A program made the translations under genes and the position numbers. Below the pieces are notes generated by a model that was not told where the DNA came from, searched no databases, and saw only the letters and a program-made list of their open reading frames with translations. From the NCBI RefSeq assembly GCF_041020765.1, contig NZ_JBEUEJ010000013.1: DNA of 64,000 nucleotides; one strand, 5' to 3'. Source of the stretch: Kineococcus terrestris. Its GTDB lineage: Bacteria > Actinomycetota > Actinomycetes > Actinomycetales > Kineococcaceae. The stretch's first letter is position 1. Each line of letters opens with the position of its first letter. Positions 46,968-56,083 of the stretch are shown here, piece after piece.

Positions 46968-48223
46968 CGGGCGGCCTGGAACCCGCCCACGAGGGCCGGG
47001 CCGGCCACGACGGTCGGCGGGGCGGCCGGGAGGGTCGAGGCGGTGCGCAGCGGGACCGGCACGGGGGCGGCGTGCCGGCGCGCCAGGTCCGCGGCCAGCC
47101 GCCGCACGACGCGCTCGGAGGCCAGCCCGTCGCCGAACGGGTTGTCCGCGGCGGCCATCCGCGCGTGCGCCCCCGGGTCGTCCAGCAGGTCCAGGGCGCG
47201 CTGCAGCACCACCTCCGGGTCGGTGCCGACGAGCGCGGCGGTACCGGCGCGCACCCCCTCGGCCCGCTCGGTGGTGCGCCGCAGCACGAGCACGGGCACG
47301 TCCAGGGACGGGGCCTCCTCCTGCACGCCGCCGGAGTCGGTGAGGACGAGGTCGGCCTGCGCGAGGGTGGCGGTGAAGTCGAGGTAGTCCAGCGGCTCGG
47401 TGACCACCACGCCCGGGTGCCCGGACAGCACCGGCAGCAGCGACTCGCGCACGGCCGGGCTGGGGTGGACGGGCAGGACGACCTCCACGTCGCGCAGCTC
47501 GACCAGCCGCACCACCGCGCGCGCCAGGCCCGTCATGACCTCGCCCTGGTTCTCCCGCCGGTGCAGGGTCAGCAGGACGCGCCGGGGCCCGGACGCCCCC
47601 GCCGGGCGGGGGGTGAACGCGGAGGTGCCCAGGCCGTGCCGCACGACCCACAGCAGGTTGTCCACGACGGTGTTGCCGGTGACCTCGACGTCCTGCTCGC
47701 GCACCCCCTCGCGCAGCAGGTTCACCCCGGCGGGCAGGGTCGGCGCGAAGTGCCAGGTGCTGAGGTGGGTGATGACGCGGCGGTTGACCTCCTCGGGGAA
47801 GGGGTCGCCGCGCGAGCCGGAGCGCAGGCCCGCCTCCACGTGCGCGACGGGGACGTCGGCGTAGAAACCGCACAGCGCCCCGCACAGCGCGGTCGTGGTG
47901 TCGCCCTGGACGACGACCGCGTCGAAGGCGCCGTCGCGCAGGACGTCGCCGAGCCCCTCGCACAGGCGCGCCGTCAGCGAGCTCAGCGGCTGGCGCGGGC
48001 GCATGACGTCCAGCGCGACGTCGGCCTCGACGCCGAGCTGCGGCAGGACGCCGGCGACCAACTCGCGGTGCTGGCCGGTGGTGACGACCACCGGTTCCAG
48101 GTCCGGTGAGCCGCGCATGGCGCGGACGACGGGCGCCAGCTTCACCGCCTCCGGGCGGGTGCCGAGGACGACGGCGGTGCGGAACCGCCGGGACGGTGCG
48201 CTGGGAGGGACGTTCCGGCTCAT
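46964..48223 (-). CDS. wecB: UDP-N-acetylglucosamine 2-epimerase, non-hydrolysing
   Basis: Interconverts UDP-GlcNAc and UDP-ManNAc. The 419-residue GT-B-like protein has VVLGTRPEAVKLAPVVRAM, VVVTTGQHRELV, VQGDTTTAL, VAHVEAGLRSGSR, PEEVNRRVITHL, LLTLHRRENQG and DSGGVQEEAPSLDVPVLVLRRTTERAEG, which covers the catalytic Asp, Glu and His residues and the UDP site. The tail of 35 residues is Pro/Ala rich. ATG start. Its stop codon overlaps the GTG of the GT2 synthase, which argues that UDP-ManNAc made here is used by the synthase. Confidence 0.93.
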   Translation of the reverse strand: MSRNVPPSAPSRRFRTAVVLGTRPEAVKLAPVVRAMRGSPDLEPVVVTTGQHRELVAGVLPQLGVEADVALDVMRPRQPLSSLTARLCEGLGDVLRDGAFDAVVVQGDTTTALCGALCGFYADVPVAHVEAGLRSGSRGDPFPEEVNRRVITHLSTWHFAPTLPAGVNLLREGVREQDVEVTGNTVVDNLLWVVRHGLGTSAFTPRPAGASGPRRVLLTLHRRENQGEVMTGLARAVVRLVELRDVEVVLPVHPSPAVRESLLPVLSGHPGVVVTEPLDYLDFTATLAQADLVLTDSGGVQEEAPSLDVPVLVLRRTTERAEGVRAGTAALVGTDPEVVLQRALDLLDDPGAHARMAAADNPFGDGLASERVVRRLAADLARRHAAPVPVPLRTASTLPAAPPTVVAGPALVGGFQAAR

Positions 48224-48330
48224 GACGACCTCCGGGTTCGGGTGGGTCCTGACGGTGAGTCCTGTCGGTGGGGTGCCGGCGGGGCGCGGTCGGTGGCGGG
48301 CGGGTGCTGCCGCGGGCGGGCGGGCGCGGC

Positions 48331-48849
48331 TCAGCCGCGGTGGTCGCCCGGGTGCACCGCCGGGTGCGCGGCCGGGCGGGGACGCGGCCGCGCGGGCAGA
48401 GCCGGCAGCGCGTCGGTGCGCAGGTCCAGCGAGCGGCCGGCCCGGTGCGCGCTGCCCGGCGGTCCCAGCGGGCTGCGCGGGCTGCGCGGACCTGGTGCGG
48501 CGGCACCGCGCGCGACGGTGCGCAGGCCCAGGAGCACGGGGTCGAGGACGGGGTGGCGGGAGGGCACCTCGTGGCGCCCGTGGAACCGCGGACGCGGTGC
48601 GACCGCCCCGGGTCCCGCGCCGGCCCCGTCGACGGCGACGGGGAACGGGCCGGCGGCCCGGGAGCGGACGCGCTCCGCGCGGCGCCGGGCGGTCTTCACC
48701 CCCACGGTCAGGAGGGCCAGCGCACCGGCCAGCGCGAGGTAGAGGGCGAAGGCGACGCCCACGGCCGGCAGCAGGTGGTCGGCCACGACGTCGGCGTGGT
48801 GGGTCGTCCCGGTCGCGGCGAGCGACCAGGTCTCAGCGTTCGTGGACAC
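48331..48849 (-). CDS. Single-pass membrane protein, hypothetical
   Basis: A 172-residue protein with an N-terminal outside segment (ETWSLAATGTTHHADVVAD), one membrane helix at about 25-50 (HLLPAVGVAFALYLALAGALALLTVGV), a basic stop-transfer (KTARRRAERVRSR), then a 110-residue proline/arginine-rich cytoplasmic tail. GTG start behind GGGAGGAC. It is 107 bases upstream of wecB on the same strand, so it may be the first gene of the GT2 operon and an accessory to synthesis (inference). No family recognised. Confidence 0.5.
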   Translation of the reverse strand: MSTNAETWSLAATGTTHHADVVADHLLPAVGVAFALYLALAGALALLTVGVKTARRRAERVRSRAAGPFPVAVDGAGAGPGAVAPRPRFHGRHEVPSRHPVLDPVLLGLRTVARGAAAPGPRSPRSPLGPPGSAHRAGRSLDLRTDALPALPARPRPRPAAHPAVHPGDHRG

Positions 48850-49329
48850 CGGTGTCCTCCCGCGCTCGAGTACGGGTGCCGTGGTTTCGACGGGGGCACT
48901 GTGGCGCAACGGCGCGTGCTCGGGGAGGGGTTTCGGGGAACTTCTTCGTGACCCTGCGTCGTCCGTCATCAGTCGTCTACCGAACGTGTCCGCCTGCTCG
49001 TGCGAACTCCCGCGGCGCTCCGGTCGCGGCGCACCCCGGTGCACCGCGGGTACGCGCTTTCCCGTGTCGATCACCCGTCGGGGTGGTTCTCCGGTGGTTC
49101 CGCGACAGGCAGTTCCATCTCGTCACGCAACGTCGATCTTCTGGGAAGGACCTCGGAACTCCTGGTAGGGCACCGCCCGGTCGTGCTATCCCTGTGCCCT
49201 CGCCGCGGGAAACCGGTGAGACGCGTCCCCGCTGCTCGTCGAGCATCACGCTCCGTGGTCGAAGGTGATCGCAGAGCGTCACCGGTACCGGTCGTGAAAC
49301 CCCTCTCCGCACCGACCGCAGGAGGTCCC
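48850..49329. other. Divergent regulatory region of the polysaccharide locus
   Basis: 480 bases without a gene between the membrane protein and the deacetylase-like gene. G+C is lower than around it. A perfect 12-base palindrome ACCGGTACCGGT lies at 49281-49292, 38 bases before the GTG at 49330, and AGGAGG precedes that start. The rest shows no repeats, RNA structure or coding frame that I can support, but its length and position fit a control region serving both directions. Confidence 0.5.
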
Positions 49330-51114
49330 GTGCACCCCGACGACAGTTCCCCGACCGACCGCCGCGCCACGGCCGGCCTCTCCCGGCGCACCGCGCTGCG
49401 CAGCGTCGCGCTGGCCGCCGCGCTGGCCGGCGCGGCCGGGAGCGGCGGCACCGCCGCCGCCGCACCCCCCGGCCGCCGCCCCGGCCGCCGCGCGCGCCTG
49501 CGCGGCGTGGAGCGCCAGCGGCAGCTGGTCTCCCCGCCGCGGCCGCCGCGCCTGCGCCCCGAACCCCGCGGCGCCGCCCCGGCGGCCGTGACCCTCTCGG
49601 CCGGGACGGCCACGCTGCTCGCGGCCCCGGCACCCGTGAACGGCACCGGGCTCAGCACCGCCGCCAGGACCCTCGTCCTCTACGACAGCACGGGAGCCTG
49701 GGGCTGGCTGGGGGAGCTGTACGCGCAGCAGACGGCGAACCTCGCCTCCCGGTTCGGCTCGTGGACGGCGATGCCCGTCGTCTCCTACACGGCCGGGACG
49801 CTGTCGGGCTACACGGCCGTCGTCTACGTCGGGTCCACCTACGACGAGCCGCTGCCGGCCGCGTTCCTCGCCGACGTCCTGGCCACCACCAAGCCGGTGG
49901 TGTGGATGTACGGCAACATCTGGCAGCTGACCGCCGCCGACCCGGCGTTCGCCACCCGCACCGGCTGGACGTGGACGCAGTACGACGTCGCGTCCGTGGC
50001 CGCGGTGACCTACAAGGGGCAGCAGCTGCGCCGCGACCCGCAGAACCAGGGCGGCATCATGGGGGTGAGCGTCAGCGACCCCGCGAAGGCGACGGTCCTG
50101 GCGACGGCGACGCGCGCCGACGGCTCCACGATCCCGTGGGCCACGCGCTCCGGGAACCTCACCTACTTGGGGGAGGTGCCCTTCTCCTACGTCGACCACG
50201 GCGACCGGTACCTGGCGTTCTGCGACCTGCTGTTCGACGCGCTGGCACCCTCGACCCCGACGCGCCGGCGGGCGCTGGTGCGCATCGAGGACGTCGGTCC
50301 CGACGCCGACCCGGCGGAGCTGCGCGCCGTGGCGGACTACCTGTCCTCCCAGCGGGTCCCCTTCAGCGTCGCCCTCTACACCCGCTACGTCGACCCCCGC
50401 GGCACCTACAGCGGCGGTGTCGCGCAGGACTACCCGCTCACGTCCCGGCCGCAGGTCGTCAGCGCCCTGAAGTACATGCAGTCCAAGGGCGGCACGCTGC
50501 TCGTCCACGGGTACACCCACCAGTTCGGGACGCTGAACAACCCGTACGACGGCGTGAGCGCCAACGACTTCGAGTTCTTCGCCGCGCACGTCGACGCGAA
50601 CGACAGCGTGATCTACGACGGTCCGGTGCCGGGGGACTCCACGGCGTGGGCGACCGGGCGGATCACCTCGGCGCTGCAGCAGTTCACGCAGGCCGGGCTC
50701 GGGAACCCGACCATCTTCGAGTTCCCGCACTACGCCGGCAGCGCCACCGACTACCGGGCCGTCGCCTCGCGCTTCGGCACCCGCTACGAGCGCGGCCTGT
50801 ACTTCGGCGGGCTGTTCGGCGGCGCCGTCGACCACAAGCGCCTGAACGGGCAGTACTTCCCCTACGCCGTGCGCGACCTGTACGGGACGAAGGTCCTGCC
50901 CGAGTCCTGCGGCAACGTCGAGCCCGAGGCGTTCAACAACCACCCGGCCCGGTTCCCCGCCGACCTGGTGGCCACCGCGCGCGCCAACCTCGTGGTGCGG
51001 GACAACGTCGCGAGCTTCTTCTACCACCCGTACCTCGGCACGGCGTACCTGCGCGAGACGATCACCGGGTTCAAGGGCCTGGGCTACACGTTCGTGGCGC
51101 CCTCGGCGGTGTGA
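49330..51114 (+). CDS. Secreted DUF2334-type polysaccharide deacetylase-like protein
   Basis: A 594-residue protein with a Tat signal (LSRRTALRSVALAAALAGAAG, cleavage near AAAAPP) and a Pro/Arg linker. About 75-260 is a beta-alpha segment (LVLYDSTGAWGWLGELYAQQTANLASRFG ... VYVGSTYDEPLPAAFLADV ... PVVWMYGNIWQL), like the Rossmann-like N-domain that precedes DUF2334. About 305-560 is the deacetylase-like barrel: RALVRIEDVGPDADPAELRAVADYL, VPFSVALYTRYVDPRG, GGTLLVHGYTHQFG (His of the metal site), FEFPHYAGSATDYRAVASRFGTRYERGLYF and NVASFFYHPYLG. Asp in IEDVGPD and His in HGYTHQ are the expected metal ligands. GTG start behind AGGAGG. It probably trims N-acetyl groups of a surface glycan (inference). 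Confidence 0.78.
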   Translation: MHPDDSSPTDRRATAGLSRRTALRSVALAAALAGAAGSGGTAAAAPPGRRPGRRARLRGVERQRQLVSPPRPPRLRPEPRGAAPAAVTLSAGTATLLAAPAPVNGTGLSTAARTLVLYDSTGAWGWLGELYAQQTANLASRFGSWTAMPVVSYTAGTLSGYTAVVYVGSTYDEPLPAAFLADVLATTKPVVWMYGNIWQLTAADPAFATRTGWTWTQYDVASVAAVTYKGQQLRRDPQNQGGIMGVSVSDPAKATVLATATRADGSTIPWATRSGNLTYLGEVPFSYVDHGDRYLAFCDLLFDALAPSTPTRRRALVRIEDVGPDADPAELRAVADYLSSQRVPFSVALYTRYVDPRGTYSGGVAQDYPLTSRPQVVSALKYMQSKGGTLLVHGYTHQFGTLNNPYDGVSANDFEFFAAHVDANDSVIYDGPVPGDSTAWATGRITSALQQFTQAGLGNPTIFEFPHYAGSATDYRAVASRFGTRYERGLYFGGLFGGAVDHKRLNGQYFPYAVRDLYGTKVLPESCGNVEPEAFNNHPARFPADLVATARANLVVRDNVASFFYHPYLGTAYLRETITGFKGLGYTFVAPSAV

Positions 51115-51142
51115 CCCGCGCCCCCGCCCCGGGGACCGGACC

Positions 51143-52630
51143 TCAGAGGTTCCCGAGGCGGGGACGGGCGCGCCGCGCGACGGCTCCCGGGACCCGGCCG
51201 GCGAGCGCGGCCCAGACCGGCGAGGGCGGCAGGGCGTCGTCGAGGTAGTACCACCAGTACGTCCCGCCACCGGTCAGCGGGTGCGAGGCGGCGACGGCCG
51301 AGTACCAGCGCGCCGTCTCCACCTTCCCCGCCGCCGCGTCGCGCGAACCCCACCACCAGCGGGGTTCCAGGTCCGGCCCGCCGTAGCCCAGCTCGCCGAC
51401 CAGCAGCCGCTGGTCGGGGTAGGCGCGGTGCAGGGTCCGCAGCACCCGGTCCACGGCGGGGCCCAGCGGGTGCTCCTCCGGGTAGACCGACAGGGCCAGG
51501 TCGTCCACGTCGGCCAGGTCCGCGGCCTGCAGGTGGTCCGCGGCCCACTGGAACAGCGAGTCCGCCGGGTCGTCCTCGCCCAGCTGCCAGTACAGCGTGA
51601 GGACCGTGCGGGCGGTGGAGTTCTCCTTCACGTACCGCGCCGCCCAGACGGCGCGCTCGGCGGCGTCCGGGACCACCCACCCGCCGTTGACCTCGTTGCC
51701 GACCTCCCACGCCTGCACGCCCGGCAGCGCGGCCACGTACTCGGCCACGCGCCGGCGCCAGCCCGCCGCGTCCACCGCGTCCGACTGCGTGGAGTCCAGG
51801 AACTGCCCCAGCACGTGGACGCCCGCGGCGCGCGCCGCGGCCACGTCGGCGCGGTACGAGGACGCCGGGCGGGCGGCGTCGAAGACGAGGCGCACCCACG
51901 GCTCGCCCGCACCGTCGCCGGCGAGGTCGCGCACCCCGGCCAGGGCGTCGTGCCGGGAGGGGTCCTCGAACGTGACGGCCACCTGCCGCCCGGGCGCGGG
52001 CACCGCCGCCGGCCCGCCCAGCAGCTGCACCTGGGCGGCGACGGCCGCGTCGAACGCCCGCGCGGACAGCGCCCCCTCGCGAGCGGCGTCGGGAGCGGCC
52101 AGCGCCGCCGCCCGCAGCTCGCGGGCGCGCTCGCGATCGCGCTCCACCGCGGGGGGCACCGGGCCCGGGCGGCGGGAGAGCTGGCCGTCGAGGTCGTCCA
52201 GGGCCTGCTGGGCGATGAGCGTCGTGAACTCGTAGCTGCCGGGGGCCGGCAGGTCCAGCAGGAGCGCCACGTACCCGGAGGCGGACGGCCACGCCGTCGC
52301 CAGCGTCACGTCGCCCGCGGGCCGCTCGACGGCGAACGACGTGCGGCCGGGTTCCACCGGCCACGCCGACACCACGGTCAGGTCGTCGCCGTCCAGGAGC
52401 AGGTCGTCCTCCCCGTCCTCACCGGTCCCGGCCGACTGCAGGTCGCGGACGGCGGCGAGGTCCAGCAGGCGCCCGTCCGCGTCGTGCACGGAGAACTCCA
52501 CGCGCCCGGCCGGGGCGGCCGCCGCGTCCGGCCCCGGCGGCCGCGGGTCCAGCGGTCGCGGGCGCGGGGCGCACGAGCACGCCAGGACGAGGGCGAGGGC
52601 GGCCACGACCGCCCGCGAGGAGCGCTGCAC
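51143..52630 (-). CDS. Lipoprotein glycoside hydrolase of clan GH-A (GH39/GH5-like)
   Basis: A 495-residue exported protein. The signal VVAALALVLACSC carries a lipobox (VLAC). About 35-230 is a beta-rich N-domain (VEFSVHDADGRLLDLAAVRDLQ ... SYEFTTLIAQQALDDLDGQLSRRPG). From about 230 comes a (beta/alpha)8 barrel: PWVRLVFDAARPASSYRADVAAARAAGVHVLGQFL, acid/base Glu in VQAWEVGNEVNGGWV (GNE motif), LALSVYPEE, and nucleophile Glu in RLLVGELGYGGPDLEPRWWWG. This matches clan GH-A enzymes of the GH39/GH5/GH53 kind. GTG start behind GGGAGG. Likely cuts or remodels the polymer made by the adjacent synthase (inference). Confidence 0.78.
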   Translation of the reverse strand: MQRSSRAVVAALALVLACSCAPRPRPLDPRPPGPDAAAAPAGRVEFSVHDADGRLLDLAAVRDLQSAGTGEDGEDDLLLDGDDLTVVSAWPVEPGRTSFAVERPAGDVTLATAWPSASGYVALLLDLPAPGSYEFTTLIAQQALDDLDGQLSRRPGPVPPAVERDRERARELRAAALAAPDAAREGALSARAFDAAVAAQVQLLGGPAAVPAPGRQVAVTFEDPSRHDALAGVRDLAGDGAGEPWVRLVFDAARPASSYRADVAAARAAGVHVLGQFLDSTQSDAVDAAGWRRRVAEYVAALPGVQAWEVGNEVNGGWVVPDAAERAVWAARYVKENSTARTVLTLYWQLGEDDPADSLFQWAADHLQAADLADVDDLALSVYPEEHPLGPAVDRVLRTLHRAYPDQRLLVGELGYGGPDLEPRWWWGSRDAAAGKVETARWYSAVAASHPLTGGGTYWWYYLDDALPPSPVWAALAGRVPGAVARRARPRLGNL

Positions 52631-52802
52631 GCGACCTCCCGGTGCTCGGACCCGGTGCGGGCGGTGCCCCCTGCGGCGCCGTCGTGCCCGCGAGCATGGC
52701 ACGCCCGGCCCGGCGGCGCCGGGGTTCGCGCGCGCCCGGCGGCGAGCGGCCGGGAACGCCGAACCGGTTCCCGCGGGAGCGCGCCCGTGCCACGATGCCG
52801 CG

Positions 52803-53588
52803 GTGCCGCCCAGCCGAGCACCCGACCGCCTCGACCGCGGCCGCGCCCCCCGGGAGGACCCCCGGGAGGACGCGGACACCGGCCCGCTGCACGTCGTGCG
52901 GGCCGCCCCGCCGCGGCGCGCGGCGCGCCGGCGCACCCCCCTGCTGCTGTGCGCGGTGCTCGCGCTCGCCCTCGCGGCGGCCGCGGTGGTCTGGCGCACC
53001 GGGCCGCCCGGCTGGGGCGCCGACCCGGAGGTGTGGGTGGACGGTTCCGAGCACGGGGACTGGCTCGCGGTCTTCAACGGCGAGGGCAGCACCACGTTCG
53101 ACGACGGCGCGCTGCGGCTCTCGCCCCGCCCGGCGGCGCGGCCGCAGGAGACCCACGCGGGGCTCGTGGTGTCGATGGCCCACTACGACGACGTCGACTG
53201 GACCGTCACCATGCACACGCTGGAGCAGACGCGGGTCGGTGCGCCGAACCCGTGGGAGGTCGGGTGGGTGCTGTGGGCCTACAGCGACCACGACCGCGCC
53301 TACTACTTCACCCTCAAGCCCAACGGCTGGGAGCTCGGCAAGCTCGACCCCCGGTTCGAGGGCGGCCAGCGGTTCCTGGCCACCGGCGGCGCCCCCGCCG
53401 AGGAGAGCGTTCCGCACCGCGTGCGGGTGCGCCAGCTCGCCGCGACCGTCGACGTGTGGGTCGACGGCCGCCACGTGGTGACGTACACCGACGAGGAGGA
53501 CCCCTACCTGAGCGGTGCCGTGGGGATGTACTCCGAGGACGCCGTCGTGGAGTTCACCGGGATGCGCGCGCAGCCGGCCCGCCGCTGA
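52803..53588 (+). CDS. Membrane-anchored jelly-roll (LamG/DUF1080-like) protein
   Basis: A 261-residue type II membrane protein. A cytoplasmic Arg-rich N-terminus (1-42), one helix at about 44-62 (PLLLCAVLALALAAAAVVW) and an exported beta-sandwich: VWVDGSEHGDWLAVFNGEGSTTFDDGALRLSPRPAA, HAGLVVSMAHYDDVDWTVTMHTLEQTR, WVLWAYSDHDRAYYFTLKPNGWELGKLDP, and the terminal VRVRQLAATVDVWVDGRHVVTYTDEEDPYLSGAVGMYSEDAVVEFTGM. The end is characteristic of LamG or 3-keto-disaccharide hydrolase-like domains, which bind or process glycans. GTG start with CACGAT ending six bases upstream. It sits divergent from the lipoprotein glycosidase. Confidence 0.72.
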   Translation: MPPSRAPDRLDRGRAPREDPREDADTGPLHVVRAAPPRRAARRRTPLLLCAVLALALAAAAVVWRTGPPGWGADPEVWVDGSEHGDWLAVFNGEGSTTFDDGALRLSPRPAARPQETHAGLVVSMAHYDDVDWTVTMHTLEQTRVGAPNPWEVGWVLWAYSDHDRAYYFTLKPNGWELGKLDPRFEGGQRFLATGGAPAEESVPHRVRVRQLAATVDVWVDGRHVVTYTDEEDPYLSGAVGMYSEDAVVEFTGMRAQPARR

Positions 53589-53615
53589 CGCCCGGCCGCG
53601 CCACCCGCCGGGGGT

Positions 53616-54380
53616 TCAGGCGGTCAGGACGAGCGGGCCGTCCTCGGTGATCGCCACGGTGTGCTCGCTGTGCGCGGTCCGCGCGCCCGTGGCGCTGCGC
53701 AGCGTCCACCCGTCGGCGTCGGTGACCAGCTCGTCGGTGTCGGCCATGATCCACGGCTCGATCGCCAGCAGCAGGCCCGGCTGCAGCCGGTACCCGCGCC
53801 CGGGGCGCCCCGCGTTGGCCACGTGCGGGTCCTGGTGCATCGTCGAGCCGACGCCGTGCCCGCCGAACTGCGTGTTGACGGAGTAGCCCGCCCCCGTCAG
53901 CACCTCGCCGATCGCGTGCGAGAGGTCCCCGGTGCGGGCGCCCGGCACCGCGGCGGCGATCCCGGCCTCCAGCGCCCGCCGCGTCGTCTCGATCATCCGC
54001 ACGTCCTCGGCGTCGGCGCGCTCGCCGACGGTGAAGCTGACGGCCGAGTCGGTGACGACGCCGTCCAGGGAGGCGGCGAAGTCCAGCGTCAGCAGGTCCC
54101 CGTCGGCCAGCGCGTAGTCGAACGGCTTGCCGTGCAGCACGGCGTCGTTGACCGAGGTGCAGATGTGGTGGCCGAACGGCCCGCGGCCGAAGGACGGCGC
54201 GTAGTCCACGTAGCACGACACCGCGCCCGCGTCGGCGATCGCCTGCCGCACCCACCCGTCGATCTCCAGCAGGTTCGTCCCGACCCGCGCGCGCTCGCGC
54301 ACGTCGCGCAGCACGCCGGCGACGAAGCGCCCGCTGGCCTGCGCCCGGCGCACCTCGGCGGGGGTGAGCAGCTCGATCAC
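53616..54380 (-). CDS. map: Methionine aminopeptidase, type I
   Basis: Removes the initiator Met from nascent proteins. A 254-residue single-domain M24A enzyme without the N-terminal SH3 extension. Metal ligands: DGDLLTLDFAASLDGVVTDSAVSF (two Asp), FGGHGVGSTMHQDPHV (His), LLAIEPWI (Glu) and ARTAHSEHTVAI (Glu). GHHICTSVNDAVLHGKPFDYALADGDLLTLD is typical. It is not beside secY or infA, so it is probably a second copy. GTG start at 54380. Confidence 0.93.
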   Translation of the reverse strand: MIELLTPAEVRRAQASGRFVAGVLRDVRERARVGTNLLEIDGWVRQAIADAGAVSCYVDYAPSFGRGPFGHHICTSVNDAVLHGKPFDYALADGDLLTLDFAASLDGVVTDSAVSFTVGERADAEDVRMIETTRRALEAGIAAAVPGARTGDLSHAIGEVLTGAGYSVNTQFGGHGVGSTMHQDPHVANAGRPGRGYRLQPGLLLAIEPWIMADTDELVTDADGWTLRSATGARTAHSEHTVAITEDGPLVLTA

Positions 54381-54549
54381 GTGGTGTCCTCCGGGGTCGA
54401 CGGTGCGGCCCCGCGATGCTACGGCGCGCGCCGCGGCGGTCGCCCGCCCGTGCGCCCCGAGGCCGCGGCCTCCGCTCGACGCGGAGCCCGCGCCGGTGCA
54501 GAGTCCGGCGGGAGCGGCCGCCCGGGCCGCCGCGCGAGAGGACGACGAC

Positions 54550-55218
54550 GTGCCCGAGCAGCCCCGCAAGACCGTCCTGTGCTTCGGCGACTCCCTCACC
54601 TGGGGGTGGCGGCCCGTCGAGCGCGGTGTGCCCAGCGAGCGGTACCCGCGCGAGCAGCGCTGGACCGGGGTGATGGCGCAGGCCCTGGGGGACGGGTACG
54701 TCGTCGTGGAGGAGGGCCTGAACGGCCGCACCACCACCGCGGACGACCCCATGGACGCCCGGCTGAACGGCTCGGCGTACCTGCCCGCGGCCCTCGCCAG
54801 CCACCTGCCGCTGGACCTGGTCGTCGTGATGCTGGGCACCAACGACACCAAGGCGACCTTCGGCCGCTCCCCGTTCGACATCGCCGTGGGCGCCGCGACC
54901 CTGCTGGGTCAGGTCACCGCGTCTGCGGGCGGGATCGGCACCGCCTACCCGGCCCCGCGCGCCCTGCTGGTGGCGCCGCCGCCGCTGGGGGAGGTGACCA
55001 GCCCGTGGTTCCGGGCCCTGTTCGACGGCGCGCGCGAGAAGACGCTGGCGCTGCCGCCGCTGTACGCCGCGGCCGCCGCGCACCACGGGGCGGAGTTCTT
55101 CGACGCGGGCACCGCGACGGCCACGACGGGCGTCGACGGCATCCACCTGGCACCGGCGGACAACGAGGCCCTCGGCGCGGCGCTCGCCGCCCGCGTGCGG
55201 GAGGTCCTGGGTGGCTGA
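54550..55218 (+). CDS. SGNH/GDSL hydrolase (arylesterase-like)
   Basis: A 222-residue SGNH esterase. Block I: TVLCFGDSLTWGWRPVERGVPSERYPREQRW (Ser nucleophile in GDS). Block III: VVVMLGTNDTKATF (Asn in GTND). Block V: GVDGIHLAPADNEALG (Asp and His). The extended ERYPREQRW segment is that of the arylesterase/acyl-CoA thioesterase I-like branch from mycobacteria. No signal peptide, so cytoplasmic. GTG start after GAGGACGACGAC. Its end overlaps the next hydrolase by eight bases, so they are coexpressed. Confidence 0.88.
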   Translation: MPEQPRKTVLCFGDSLTWGWRPVERGVPSERYPREQRWTGVMAQALGDGYVVVEEGLNGRTTTADDPMDARLNGSAYLPAALASHLPLDLVVVMLGTNDTKATFGRSPFDIAVGAATLLGQVTASAGGIGTAYPAPRALLVAPPPLGEVTSPWFRALFDGAREKTLALPPLYAAAAAHHGAEFFDAGTATATTGVDGIHLAPADNEALGAALAARVREVLGG

Positions 55219-56074
55219 GCAGACGGGGGAGGGGGCGGGGGAGGAGACGGGCTGGACCTCCACCGGGCAGTTCCGCCGCTCGTGGCCGGTGCCGGACCCG
55301 CGTGGCGCCGTGGTCGTCGTCCACGGCCTGCACGAGCACGGCGGCCGCTACGCCGGCGTGGCCGCCGCCCTGAACCGCGCCGGGTACGCCGTGCACGCCG
55401 TCGACCACCCCGGGCACGGGCGCTCGCCGGGGCGGCGCGGGGACCTGGGCCCGCTGGCGGCGGCCGTGGCCGGCGTGGAGGCGCTCGTCGCCCACGCGGT
55501 GGCCGCGCACCCGGGCGCCCCGGTCGTCGTCTACGGGCACAGCCTGGGCGGGCTCGTCGCGGCCACCCACCTGTCGGGCGCCCCGCACCCGGCCGTCGTC
55601 GCCGGGGTGCTGTCCGCGCCGGCGCTGTCGCTGGACGACGTGCCGCCGCTGCAGCGGCGCCTGGTGCGCCTGCTGGCGCGGGTGGCCCCCGGCGCGGGCG
55701 TGCGCGAGCTGGACGTGGACGCCGTCAGCCGCGACCCGGAGGTCGTGCGCGCCTACCGCGCGGACCCGCTGACGGTGCTGGGCAGGGTGCGGGCCCGCAC
55801 GGCCGCGGAGACGCTGCGCGCCGTCGAGGCGCTGCCCGCGCGCCTGACCACGACGACGCTGCCGCTGCTCCTGCTGCACGGCGACGCCGACCGGCTCGTC
55901 CCGCCCGCCGCGTCCGAGGTGGTGCGCCGCAGCGCCGCCTCCCGCGACGTCACCCTGCTGCGCTACCCGGGCCTGTTCCACGAGCCGCACCACGAGCCCG
56001 AGCGCGACCGGGTCCTCGCCGACGTCGTCGCGTGGCTGGACGCCCGCGTGCCCGGCCCGCCGCGCACCGCCTGA
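55211..56074 (+). CDS. Alpha/beta hydrolase, monoacylglycerol lipase type
   Basis: A 287-residue serine hydrolase of the Hydrolase_4 (lysophospholipase/monoglyceride lipase) group. AVVVVHGLHEHGGRYAGVAAALNRAGYAVHAVDHPGHGRSPGRRG is the oxyanion region; the nucleophile elbow is VVVYGHSLGGLVAA; the acid is LLLLHGDADRLVP; and the catalytic His is in LRYPGLFHEPHHEPERDRV. It shares eight bases with the upstream SGNH gene, a sign of tight coupling, so both may act on one lipid or ester. GTG start. Confidence 0.88.
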   Translation: MAEQTGEGAGEETGWTSTGQFRRSWPVPDPRGAVVVVHGLHEHGGRYAGVAAALNRAGYAVHAVDHPGHGRSPGRRGDLGPLAAAVAGVEALVAHAVAAHPGAPVVVYGHSLGGLVAATHLSGAPHPAVVAGVLSAPALSLDDVPPLQRRLVRLLARVAPGAGVRELDVDAVSRDPEVVRAYRADPLTVLGRVRARTAAETLRAVEALPARLTTTTLPLLLLHGDADRLVPPAASEVVRRSAASRDVTLLRYPGLFHEPHHEPERDRVLADVVAWLDARVPGPPRTA

Positions 56075-56083
56075 GACGGTCGC

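Noticed and set aside
45681..53588. Calling the locus a Pel or pga operon
   Set aside because: No pelD, pelE, pelG or pgaD-like gene and no PilZ domain were found. The epimerase and the gene order do not match either system.
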